NCBI RefSeq assembly: GCF_024435075.2
Contig: NZ_JAMZEG020000002.1
Span: 1,007,501-1,071,500 of the forward strand
DNA length: 64,000 nucleotides
Direction of reading: 5' to 3'
Origin: Marinomonas maritima
Lineage (GTDB): Bacteria; Pseudomonadota; Gammaproteobacteria; Pseudomonadales; Marinomonadaceae
The notes under the pieces were generated by a model. That model searched no databases. It saw only the letters and a program-made list of their open reading frames with translations, and was not told where the DNA came from. The position numbers and the translations under genes are program-made. Of the stretch, positions 17,476 to 25,582 are shown one piece after another; the first letter of the stretch is position 1, and each line of letters begins with the position of its first letter.

Positions 17476-17503
17476 AAATAAAGCCTATTACGGCGATTTC
17501 AAG
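17476..17503 (-). promoter_or_regulatory. putative sigma32 heat-shock promoter of htpG
   Basis: On the minus strand CTTGAAA (plus 17497-17503), an exact -35 match for sigma32, is followed after 13 nt by CTTTATTT (17476-17483), a half match to CCCCATNT. It is upstream of htpG, as expected for a heat-shock gene. Confidence 0.5.
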
Positions 17504-17614
17504 AGGCGAATGAATCAAAAGAAGGAAAAAGTCACAATATTTTTAGGGATAAAAGGCCGTAAGGCGTATTCAGGGAGAATCCAGCAGTACGATGGATTAT
17601 TTTATGATCAGATA

Positions 17615-18319
17615 TTATGCTTTTTTACGAACTAGCGTTAGTCCGTCACCAATCGGAATAAGCGATAAATCCACCGTCATGTCTTGATGAATGGTTTTAT
17701 TAAGTTCACGCACTATCTTTGTGTCTTTATCCGTAAAAGCGTCATCCGCCACATTGCCCCACCAAAGCGTGTTGTCGATCAACAAACAACCACCAGGACG
17801 AAGCAGCTGTTTTCCGAGTTGATAATACGCCAATAGGTTTTTCTTATCCGCATCGATAAAGATAAAGTCGAAAGACTCTGATTCGCTTTCTAGAAACTCG
17901 GTCATAACCGGAAGCGCTTGATCACAATAGGTCGTTACTCGATCCATCACACCGGCTTGTTCCAAATAACGAGTCGCGATGTCCAACCACATCTGTTTTT
18001 TTTCAATGGCCACCAAGGTCGCATTTTTGGGCATTGCCATGGCCATCGATAAGGTGCTGTATCCGGTAAAAACACCTACTTCAAGAACTTTCATCGGCGT
18101 TTGTAATTTAATAAGCAAAGCCAAAAACTGCCCAACTTCTGGCGACAGTTGCATACGCGCCATATGGTATTGCGCCGTTTCTCGGCGCAAGGCTTTTAAT
18201 AAATCAGACTCACGAACAGACACGTTCACCAAATATTGATAAAGCCGATCATCTACATTAACCGTTCGATTTACTGGCTTATCATCGTCTGGCAAAGGTT
18301 TGGGGAAATTAGGAAGCAT
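17615..18319 (-). CDS. class I SAM-dependent O-methyltransferase
   Basis: A 234-residue member of the caffeoyl-CoA/catechol O-methyltransferase family (Methyltransf_3). The SAM site is VLEVGVFTGYSTLSMAMA (about 80-97). FIFIDADKKNLLAYY holds the family's metal-binding Asp, and LLIDNTLWWGNVAD the second metal or catalytic Asp-Asn. The C-terminal LIPIGDGLTLVRKK is typical. It overlaps the end of the upstream DUF599 gene by 11 bp, so the two are translationally coupled. Its physiological methyl acceptor is unknown. Confidence 0.9.
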   Translation of the reverse strand: MLPNFPKPLPDDDKPVNRTVNVDDRLYQYLVNVSVRESDLLKALRRETAQYHMARMQLSPEVGQFLALLIKLQTPMKVLEVGVFTGYSTLSMAMAMPKNATLVAIEKKQMWLDIATRYLEQAGVMDRVTTYCDQALPVMTEFLESESESFDFIFIDADKKNLLAYYQLGKQLLRPGGCLLIDNTLWWGNVADDAFTDKDTKIVRELNKTIHQDMTVDLSLIPIGDGLTLVRKKA

Positions 18320-19040
18320 GAGATTTCATCACGAGTCCACGGCTCAATGTTTTGAATGTTTTAGAACGAAACTCTCGACGATAAAGCACAGCAACCACCA
18401 TCACACTGGCGGCCATACAAAAATAAGGCCCCAGAAACCAGCCACAAAATGCCATCGCAAAATAGTATGCGCGCAAACCGTAGTTGAATTGATTGGCTGC
18501 CAAGCTGCAAATTTGCGCCATGTGCATCGCGTATAACTCTCGCTCACTGTCTTCAATGCCGCGCTCTGTCGCAAGTGGCGCACTTCCAACCAATACAGAG
18601 CAAAAATTATATTGTCGAACCGACCATGTAAAGGTAAAAAAAGCGTAGGCAAAGATGATTACCAACACAATGATTTTCAACTCCCATTCTTGCTGGCTCA
18701 TAGGAGACAGAAGATAAAAGTCTGAAAGAATACCTAATGCTTTTTCTGAATAATTAAAAGCGGTAAAAAGACCCGCAATAATAAGCAAACTGCTTGATGC
18801 AAAAAATAAGCTGCTGCGCTCTAAGTTGGCCATCACAGACGCATCAGCAATTCGGTTATCTCGACGTAATAAGCGAGACATCCATGCCAATCTAAACTGA
18901 TGCAATACACTTACTAGACAAGCACGACGCCGAGAGTTGTATTGAGCGTATACAGCGTAGCCCCACCAACAGGCAAAAAAAACAAAAAGCGTCGCAATAT
19001 CAAGGGTATTTAACTGTAAATAAACTGAACGACTTTCCAT
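18309..19040 (-). CDS. DUF599 integral membrane protein
   Basis: A 243-residue inner-membrane protein with about four hydrophobic helices (IATLFVFFACWWGYAVYA near the N terminus, LLIIAGLFTAF, IIVLVIIFAYAFFTFTW and FAMAFCGWFLGPYFCMAAS). The pattern of an early basic NSRRRACLVSVLHQFRLAWM loop and SVRQYNFCSVLVGSAP fits DUF599. Function is not known. The ATG at 19040 is chosen over a TTG at 19058. It is the first gene of a two-gene unit with the O-methyltransferase. Confidence 0.75.
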   Translation of the reverse strand: MESRSVYLQLNTLDIATLFVFFACWWGYAVYAQYNSRRRACLVSVLHQFRLAWMSRLLRRDNRIADASVMANLERSSLFFASSSLLIIAGLFTAFNYSEKALGILSDFYLLSPMSQQEWELKIIVLVIIFAYAFFTFTWSVRQYNFCSVLVGSAPLATERGIEDSERELYAMHMAQICSLAANQFNYGLRAYYFAMAFCGWFLGPYFCMAASVMVVAVLYRREFRSKTFKTLSRGLVMKSHAS

Positions 19041-19172
19041 AATTACACTCTGCTTCAATAACAGTTTATATTGCCAATATTAGATCATTTTTCACATCGT
19101 ATGTCCCTGTTTACTCTTATAAAATCCAGCAAAACAAGTAAGAAAATAAATCTAGATATTGCTTAAAAAAAC

Positions 19173-19200
19173 TTGTATCAATCACAGATATCGGTATTAT
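19173..19200 (+). promoter_or_regulatory. putative promoter of tRNA-Leu
   Basis: TTGTAT (19173-19178), a 16-bp spacer and TATTAT (19195-19200) precede the tRNA by 20 bp. The -10 is good and the -35 weak. A GC-rich discriminator, usual for stable RNA promoters, is not evident. Confidence 0.35.
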
Positions 19201-19220
19201 CCAGCTCGTCAACACGACAT

Positions 19221-19305
19221 GCGGATGTGGTGGAATTGGTAGACACGCTGGATTTAGGTTCCAGTGCTTCACGGCGTGAGAGTTCGAGTCTCTCCATCCG
19301 CACCA
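19221..19305 (+). tRNA. tRNA-Leu (anticodon UAG)
   Basis: An 85-nt gene including an encoded CCA. The acceptor arms GCGGATG and CATCCGC pair perfectly. The D-loop contains AATTGGTAGACAC, and the anticodon stem CTGGA/TCCAG encloses TTTAGGT with anticodon TAG. A long variable arm (TGCTTCACGGCGTGA) marks it as class II, and the T-loop is GTTCGAGTC. Anticodon and long arm together identify leucine, reading CUA and CUG-type codons. Confidence 0.97.
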
Positions 19306-19342
19306 CTTACTCTCCTTATCTATCTCCCTTGGTTATTTCTAC

Positions 19343-19374
19343 AAAAAAACCGAACCCATTACTGAATTCGGTTT
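19343..19374 (-). terminator. terminator of pyrC
   Basis: AAACCGAA and TTCGGTTT form an 8-bp stem with a 12-nt loop. On the minus strand it is followed by a T-run, 34 bp after the pyrC stop codon. Confidence 0.85.
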
Positions 19375-19407
19375 ATATAGTTATTTGTTATTCCTGTCTC
19401 TTAAGTA

Positions 19408-20439
19408 TTATTTCAACTTCCAAGCCACTTGCTTACCAGCAAAGAAAGGCACGATTGGGTCGCCATTTGGCAATACAATACTGGCTGGCACTTCCCATGT
19501 CTCACGAACTAAGGTTACGGTTTCTGTGTTGCGAGGTAATCCGTAAAAATCTGCACCATAGAGACTCGCAAAGCCTTCTAGTTTATCTAACGCGCCAAGC
19601 TCATCAAACACTTGCGCATACAACTCCAAAGCAGACCAAGCACTGTAGCAACCAGCACAACCGCAATCAGACTCTTTACGATGTTTAGTGTGCGGTGCAG
19701 AATCTGTCCCTAGAAAGAACTTAGGCGAACCAGACTTAACAACGTCACGTAACGCTTCTTGATGAGTGCTACGCTTGAGCACAGGCAAACAATAATTGTG
19801 AGGACGCATACCGCCATCCAACATATCATTGCGATTTAGCAATAAATGCTGAGGCGTAATGGTTGCTGCAACACCGTCACGCGCAGACACAACAAAGTCA
19901 GCGGCGTCTTTCGTTGTAATGTGTTCAAAGACCACTTTTAGATTGGGTACTCGACTAACAATTTTGACCATATGCTGATCAATAAATTCTTTTTCACGAT
20001 CAAAAATATCAATATGTTTCTGAGTCACCTCTCCATGAATTAACAACAACATACCGTTATCTGCTAACGCTTCAAACACTGGATAAAGCGATTCAAGAGA
20101 GTTTACGCCTGAATCTGAATTTGTTGTGGCCCCCGCTGGGTACATTTTTGCCGCTAGCACCCCTGCTTTCTTAGCGTCTTTAATATCTTGAACCGTGGTT
20201 TTATCAGTGAGATAAATCGTCATAATCGGCGTAAAAGAGCTACCTGCAGGTCGCGCCGCTAAGATCCGCTCTTTATAGCTTAATGCTAACTCAGCCGTGG
20301 TGACTGGCGGTACCAAATTTGGCATCACTACAGCACGCTCAAAACAACGCGCTGTCGCAGGAACCGTTTCAAGCAACATGTCTTGATCACGAAAATGCAA
20401 ATGCCAATCGTCTGGCTTAATTATAGTAATTTCGTTCAT
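19408..20439 (-). CDS. pyrC: dihydroorotase (class II)
   Basis: A 343-residue zinc amidohydrolase that closes carbamoyl-aspartate to dihydroorotate in pyrimidine synthesis. Zinc ligands are visible in DDWHLHFRD (His13, His15), the carboxylated Lys of AAKMYPAGATTN, LLIHGEVT and VFEHITTKDA. The substrate-Asp motif is LGTDSAPHTKHRKE, followed by CGCAGCYSA. It matches E. coli PyrC along its whole length. ATG 20439 replaces a longer reading because family members begin a few residues before the PDDWHLH motif. It starts 7 bp after the stop of the sulfatase-like gene and is probably co-transcribed with it. Confidence 0.96.
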   Translation of the reverse strand: MNEITIIKPDDWHLHFRDQDMLLETVPATARCFERAVVMPNLVPPVTTAELALSYKERILAARPAGSSFTPIMTIYLTDKTTVQDIKDAKKAGVLAAKMYPAGATTNSDSGVNSLESLYPVFEALADNGMLLLIHGEVTQKHIDIFDREKEFIDQHMVKIVSRVPNLKVVFEHITTKDAADFVVSARDGVAATITPQHLLLNRNDMLDGGMRPHNYCLPVLKRSTHQEALRDVVKSGSPKFFLGTDSAPHTKHRKESDCGCAGCYSAWSALELYAQVFDELGALDKLEGFASLYGADFYGLPRNTETVTLVRETWEVPASIVLPNGDPIVPFFAGKQVAWKLK

Positions 20440-20446
20440 AGTAAAC

Positions 20447-22381
20447 CTATTCTGTTTTTTCAGATGAAAAGCGGTATAAAGAATTATCAATCAGTCCATT
20501 CGTATAAATTTGCACATACGCTTTTAATCGACGTGTTAGTTTCTCAAGGTCAACAGGGACCTCCGATTCTAAGCTCTTGGTAAAAGTATCAGGTAAATCC
20601 CCTGTCTCGATAGCAGCGTTCTTGTCCATGGGAAGTTTTACATATTTACCTTGCGATAATAACCAAAAAGCATCTTCTTCTTTGAATATTGCATCAGCAT
20701 GACTATTTTCAGTGAGCAATGAGCGGCCAAACGGTAATATTTTATCTTTTTCTGGGAGGCTTAGATAATCAACTATTGTTGCTGGAATATCGATTTGCTG
20801 TGCAACCTCAGTGATAACACCCTTCTTAATGTCTTGATTTGGTTGGTACAAAATAATTGGGATCTGATGACGCCCTAGTGTAGAAGCAAAGCGAGGGTCA
20901 AAATTATCTGAGGTATGATCCGCAGTAATCACGAATAAAGTATCTTTATACCAATCTTTTGTCGCTGCCGTTTCAAAAAAACGCCTCAATGCCATATCTG
21001 AGTATTGAACAACTCTATGCATTGGGATATCACCTTCTTGAATTGTATCTTCATACTGCTCAGGCAATGTATATGGAGGGTGAGAGCTGATAGTGAAAAT
21101 CCCAGACATAAATGGCTTGGACATTTTATCTAACTCATCAAGCGTAAATTGAAGAAACGGTTCATCAAATATACCCCATTGACCATCAAACTGAGAAGAG
21201 TCTGGATATTCATCCCGACCATAATACTCACTGAAACCAAAACGGTATGTTGTATCATCAAAATACATGCTGCCATTTTTTGCACCATGAAAAAATGCCG
21301 TACTGTATCCATAAGGCTTCACGATTTCTCCCAGCCCATACAAGGTATTGGACTGGTATGGTGAACGCATATAAGCTTCGGACATTAACGATGGAATACC
21401 GGCAAGTATCGATGGAACCGCCTCAATCGAACGACGACCATTTGCTATTCCATTCGGAAAAAAACGCCCCTTCTCTGCCAATCCTTGTAAGAAAGGAGCG
21501 TAAGATCGGAGCCCATAAGGTGGGCCAAAATACTCAAGCCCAAAGCTTTCTAGTATCAAAATAACCACATTATGATTTTTATGTTCAACGGCTTTTATTT
21601 TGCTACCAGCAATATCAAGCACCGCTTTAATATCCTCGTCGGAGGAAAAATAGTTGACCCTTTTTAAGTCATCAGGATCTTCTCTTAGTAATGAAAAAGG
21701 AGTATTCAAAACCAAGCTGCCCAAACCACTAGACGGATAGCTATAGGCATTCAGAGCTCGAATTGGCTTTGATTGAAGCCCACCTCGACCAGCGACAATA
21801 AATAACAATATTAATGCGAAGCAAAGCAGTAACATCAAAAGCTTATTTATAAATACAGGTTTAAGCTTTTTTCTGAATCTAGAAAGCAATAAGACATACG
21901 ATACAAAGATAACAACGGTACCAATAACATACCCCCAATAAACAAAAATCAGTTCAGGGAGTTGTGTCACAACATCGTTGGCCATTGAGAAGATTTCTGG
22001 TCCACTTCGTCGACCTGTGTATGGAAAATAAACCGTATCAATGAAGTTAATTATAATGGCAGGCACATCAACAAGCAGTAGATAACAAAGTATAAAAATC
22101 ATACTGATATTAACGAATCGACGGAACCAAATCGTTACACATAGCGCAAGTATTAATGGTGTATTCAATAACGCTATCGCAACAAAATCAAATCTCAATC
22201 CATGTAAAAACGCCAGCAATACATCATTTGATGTTTCTGTCGAAAAATAGCTAAAATTTGCCCAAAAGAAATAAGCTCTCGTTAAAATATATCCGAGAAG
22301 TATGAAAAACAGTCCAAGGGCAAGGAATATAAATGGTGCTATATCTCTTTTTTTTCTATTAAAAAAACTATTTTCAAACAT
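20447..22381 (-). CDS. LTA synthase / sulfatase-family membrane phosphotransferase
   Basis: A 644-residue alkaline-phosphatase-superfamily enzyme with an N-terminal membrane domain of five hydrophobic helices (to about residue 190) and a large periplasmic catalytic domain. Metal and nucleophile signatures are NVVILILESFGLEY (Glu), NGRRSIEAVPSILAG (the Ser position equivalent to the LtaS/OpgB Thr nucleophile), FFHGAKNGSMYF, FTISSHPPYTLPEQY and VITADHTSD (Asp/His). Relatives transfer phosphoglycerol or phosphoethanolamine to envelope glycans or lipids; OpgB-like modification of osmoregulated glucans is one option, but the substrate is not determinable. It is joined to pyrC by a 7-bp gap. Confidence 0.87.
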   Translation of the reverse strand: MFENSFFNRKKRDIAPFIFLALGLFFILLGYILTRAYFFWANFSYFSTETSNDVLLAFLHGLRFDFVAIALLNTPLILALCVTIWFRRFVNISMIFILCYLLLVDVPAIIINFIDTVYFPYTGRRSGPEIFSMANDVVTQLPELIFVYWGYVIGTVVIFVSYVLLLSRFRKKLKPVFINKLLMLLLCFALILLFIVAGRGGLQSKPIRALNAYSYPSSGLGSLVLNTPFSLLREDPDDLKRVNYFSSDEDIKAVLDIAGSKIKAVEHKNHNVVILILESFGLEYFGPPYGLRSYAPFLQGLAEKGRFFPNGIANGRRSIEAVPSILAGIPSLMSEAYMRSPYQSNTLYGLGEIVKPYGYSTAFFHGAKNGSMYFDDTTYRFGFSEYYGRDEYPDSSQFDGQWGIFDEPFLQFTLDELDKMSKPFMSGIFTISSHPPYTLPEQYEDTIQEGDIPMHRVVQYSDMALRRFFETAATKDWYKDTLFVITADHTSDNFDPRFASTLGRHQIPIILYQPNQDIKKGVITEVAQQIDIPATIVDYLSLPEKDKILPFGRSLLTENSHADAIFKEEDAFWLLSQGKYVKLPMDKNAAIETGDLPDTFTKSLESEVPVDLEKLTRRLKAYVQIYTNGLIDNSLYRFSSEKTE

Positions 22382-22427
22382 ACTTAGCCTTTTTCAACCA
22401 GCGTTAACAAATAACTTAACATGATAC

Positions 22428-22453
22428 AAAAAAAAACCGCATTTAAGCGGTTT
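22428..22453 (-). terminator. terminator of the DEAD-box helicase gene
   Basis: AAACCGC and GCGGTTT enclose ATTTAA. Read on the minus strand the stem is followed by at least nine T, 30 bp after the helicase stop codon. Confidence 0.9.
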
Positions 22454-22482
22454 TTTTTAAAATCATTTTTTAACAAACAAAA

Positions 22483-24363
22483 CTAGCTGTCTTTACGTGG
22501 AGCTCTTGGACGACGTTCACCACGATTATTATCACGATCACGACCGCCAGCAGGACGCTTGCGCTCACCAGCATTTGATGGACGACGATCACCACCGCCA
22601 CCAGCAGGACGCTTGCGAGTTGAAGGCGATGCTGCACGCTTATTCAATTCGTCGGCATTCTCTAGCTTAGCAATGTCAGTACGCTGTCCACAAATACGAG
22701 TTTTGCTTAACTTGCCCAATACATCGGAATCCAAGTTAGTCGGTAAATCAACCGTTGCAAAATCTTCATAAATTTCGATGTGCCCAATGTAACGGCTTTC
22801 AATTTCCGCTTCATTTGCAATCGCGCCAACAATGTTTCCAGGTTTAACACCTGCACTGTACCCTACTTGAACAACATAGCGCGTCATAGACGTGCTTGGG
22901 TCGTCTTTTAAAGGCATAGCTTCAGCGGTTACTGGGCGAACTTTACGCTCACGTGGTGCACGATCTGGACGGTCACCTCGATCTCCACGAGAGTTTTCGC
23001 GATCATCACGACGCTCTTTGCGTTCATGACGAACTTCCATTTCAGACAACAATAATGGCGTTTTACCTTGGGCCATATGAGCCAAAGCCGCCGCCATTTT
23101 CAATGGATCAACTTCGTTTTCTTTCTGGTAGCTTTGTACAAGGTCTAGGAAGAAATCAAGATTTTCGTTATCCATTGTGTCTGTAATGCTTTGTTTAAAG
23201 CGATTAACACGATGTTCATTAATGTCAGAAGCAGTTGGTAACGTCATGCTTTCAATTGGCTGACGAGTTGCACGCTCAATGGCTTGCAACATGCGACGTT
23301 CGCGGTGAGCAACAAACAAAATTGCTGTACCAGCACGACCAGCACGGCCAGTACGACCAATACGGTGAACATAAGACTCTGTATCGTATGGAATATCGTA
23401 GTTTACAACGTGGCTTACACGCTCTACATCCAAACCACGCGCCACAACGTCAGTCGCTACAAGAATATCAATTTGACCTTTCTTAATACGATCAACTGTA
23501 CGTTCACGTAAATTCTGACTAATATCGCCATTCAATGCTTCACAAGCATGGCCACGGGCACATAGCTTCTCAGCCAATTCAACCGTTGCCGCTTTTGTAC
23601 GAACAAAGACAATCATGCCATCGTGTTCGTTCATTTCAAGGATACGAGTCAAAGCGTCAAGCTTATGCAAACCACTTACTGGCCAGTATTTTTGTGTAAT
23701 TGTCATCGCTGTCGATGTTTTTGTAACGATTTTCACTTCTTTTGGATTCGTTAAATGGCGGTTAGCCACCTGGCGAATAACAGCAGGCATCGTTGCAGAG
23801 AACAAAGCAATTTGGCGAGTCGGTGGTGTTTGCTCTAGAACCCATTCGACATCATCGATGAATCCCATGCGCAACATTTCATCCGCCTCATCAAGAACTA
23901 GTGCTTTAAGGCCATCTAGCTTTAATGTTTTACGGCGAATGTGATCCATAACACGACCAGGTGTACCAACAACAACTTGAACGCCACGCTTAAGCTGACG
24001 AAGTTGGGTGTCGTATGACATGCCGCCGTAAATTGGCAAAACATGGAAATCTGGAAGGTGACGAGCATAAGATTGAAATGCTTCAGCAACCTGAATAGCA
24101 AGTTCGCGAGTTGGAGCCAATACAAGTAATTGTGTCGTTTTATCTGCGATGTCAAGTCGAGATAACAAAGGAAGCGCGAACGCTCCTGTCTTACCAGTAC
24201 CTGTTTGCGCTTGCCCTAGAAGATCACGACCTTCTAATAAATATGGAATACTTTCCGCTTGAATAGCAGATGGTTGTTCATAACCTAAGTCGGCAACAGC
24301 CTTAAGAACAGGGGCAATTAAGCCCAACGAAGCAAATGTAGGCTGAGTTTCAGCATCAGACAT
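22483..24363 (-). CDS. deaD: DEAD-box ATP-dependent RNA helicase, DeaD/CsdA type
   Basis: A 626-residue RNA helicase for ribosome assembly and RNA decay, often important in the cold. Motifs in order: Q motif (SIAEQ-type, YEQPSAIQ), AQTGTGKTGAF (I), PTRELAIQV (Ia), DEADEML (II), SATMP (III), VATDVVARGLDVE (V) and HRIGRTGRAGR (VI). A DbpA-like RNA-binding domain occupies about 480-555. The tail is Arg/Gly/Pro-rich with two RKRPAGG units and is highly basic. The tail and the DbpA domain separate it from RhlE/RhlB/SrmB. It is monocistronic with a strong terminator. The 110-nt upstream leader shows no recognised cold-shock element. Confidence 0.93.
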   Translation of the reverse strand: MSDAETQPTFASLGLIAPVLKAVADLGYEQPSAIQAESIPYLLEGRDLLGQAQTGTGKTGAFALPLLSRLDIADKTTQLLVLAPTRELAIQVAEAFQSYARHLPDFHVLPIYGGMSYDTQLRQLKRGVQVVVGTPGRVMDHIRRKTLKLDGLKALVLDEADEMLRMGFIDDVEWVLEQTPPTRQIALFSATMPAVIRQVANRHLTNPKEVKIVTKTSTAMTITQKYWPVSGLHKLDALTRILEMNEHDGMIVFVRTKAATVELAEKLCARGHACEALNGDISQNLRERTVDRIKKGQIDILVATDVVARGLDVERVSHVVNYDIPYDTESYVHRIGRTGRAGRAGTAILFVAHRERRMLQAIERATRQPIESMTLPTASDINEHRVNRFKQSITDTMDNENLDFFLDLVQSYQKENEVDPLKMAAALAHMAQGKTPLLLSEMEVRHERKERRDDRENSRGDRGDRPDRAPRERKVRPVTAEAMPLKDDPSTSMTRYVVQVGYSAGVKPGNIVGAIANEAEIESRYIGHIEIYEDFATVDLPTNLDSDVLGKLSKTRICGQRTDIAKLENADELNKRAASPSTRKRPAGGGGDRRPSNAGERKRPAGGRDRDNNRGERRPRAPRKDS

Positions 24364-24476
24364 GTAAATTAGTACCTTTTTTTGATGAGTATAAGGCCTG
24401 TAATCATTTACATGCCTTAATAAAATTCCCTAGAATCCTTCGGACGAAAATCCGATGGCGAAGTATATGCGAAAAA

Positions 24477-24519
24477 AGAAAAAAAAGCCAGTAGACTTCG
24501 AAATAAGATCCTACTGACT
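24477..24519 (-). terminator. terminator of the AI-2E family permease gene
   Basis: On the minus strand AGTCAGTAG pairs with CTACTGGCT (one G-T pair) across a long loop and is followed by a run of T interrupted by one C. Confidence 0.75.
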
Positions 24520-24538
24520 TCGTGCGTTCTAAATTCAA

Positions 24539-25573
24539 TTAGCGCTTTGAATCATCTGTTTCAGAGTCAATCATAATTGCCAACCAATGCATTTTAGGAT
24601 TTGCTTCAAACGCCAACTTCATAATGATAGTAAGCGGAATAGAAAGCAGCATACCAACAGGACCAAACACCCAACCCCAAAGCAGCAAAGAAAGAAAAAC
24701 CACCAAGGTAGAAAGCCCTAACCCTTTGCCCATATAACGAGGTTCAATCATGTTACCAACAATTAAATTAACCACTAAGAAGCCTGCACCAGTTAACCCA
24801 GCTGACAAACTACCAAGCTGAACAAACGCCAATAACATCGCTGGTACAGCCGCAATGATTGAGCCAATGTTTGGCACAAAATTCAAAAGAAAAGCACAAA
24901 CACCCCATAAAATTGGAAAGTCGACCCCCAACACCCATAACCAAATAGTTATTAGCACACCGGTTAAAATGCTAACCAATGTCTTGATCACCAAATAGCG
25001 ATTCACAGAGTTAATAAAAGATTCAAACCACTCTATAGAGTTGGACGCGTCGGTCACTGCCAAAGACAATTTTTTAGGCAATTCAACCGCTTCAAAAAGA
25101 ATGAAAATTACGATCATCACCACCAAAATAAAATTGGTCAACGCACTACCCAACCCCCTTAAAGCGTTAGCAACCATCTGCATCAATGCCGAAGGGTCAA
25201 TATACCCCTTCACCTGATCATACGAAATATTCAAGCCTAGGTTATTAATCATGGCGATTATATTGGACATCTCTTCAGCAAAGCGTTTTTTATAATTTGG
25301 TAGCTGGTTGGAAAATTCATCCAAAGAAGCGCCAACCAGTAACGCCAATGAACTAATGCCAATCAATATGACAAAAACCACTAATAAGATAGATAGCCAA
25401 GTAGGTAAACCGCGGCGGCGCAAGCTCGACATAGCAGGTGCACACACAATGGCAATGAACACAGACAACATTAGTGGGATAACTATCTGCGAAGCCGCCT
25501 TTAATCCAGCGATGATAATCATGAACGCGGCAAGACCAACAAGCCAATGGGTTCCTTTATGCTGTTCACTCAT
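24539..25573 (-). CDS. AI-2E family transporter (PerM/YhhT-like)
   Basis: A 344-residue inner-membrane protein with about eight hydrophobic helices. Typical family elements are VIPLMLSVFIAIVCAPAM near the N terminus, ILWGVCAFLLNFVPNIGSIIAAVP (about 215-238), NLIVGNMIEPRYMGKGLGLS and LLWGWVFGPVGMLLSIPLT. Members include the TqsA autoinducer-2 exporter and Na+/H+ antiporters, so the family name does not fix the substrate. It follows sbcB by 9 bp in the same direction, so the two are likely co-transcribed. Confidence 0.9.
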   Translation of the reverse strand: MSEQHKGTHWLVGLAAFMIIIAGLKAASQIVIPLMLSVFIAIVCAPAMSSLRRRGLPTWLSILLVVFVILIGISSLALLVGASLDEFSNQLPNYKKRFAEEMSNIIAMINNLGLNISYDQVKGYIDPSALMQMVANALRGLGSALTNFILVVMIVIFILFEAVELPKKLSLAVTDASNSIEWFESFINSVNRYLVIKTLVSILTGVLITIWLWVLGVDFPILWGVCAFLLNFVPNIGSIIAAVPAMLLAFVQLGSLSAGLTGAGFLVVNLIVGNMIEPRYMGKGLGLSTLVVFLSLLLWGWVFGPVGMLLSIPLTIIMKLAFEANPKMHWLAIMIDSETDDSKR

Positions 25574-25582
25574 CTTAATTCC

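Noticed and set aside
19173..19688. 171-codon plus-strand frame across the tRNA-Leu gene
   Set aside because: It includes the whole tRNA and runs antisense into pyrC; both flanking features are certain.
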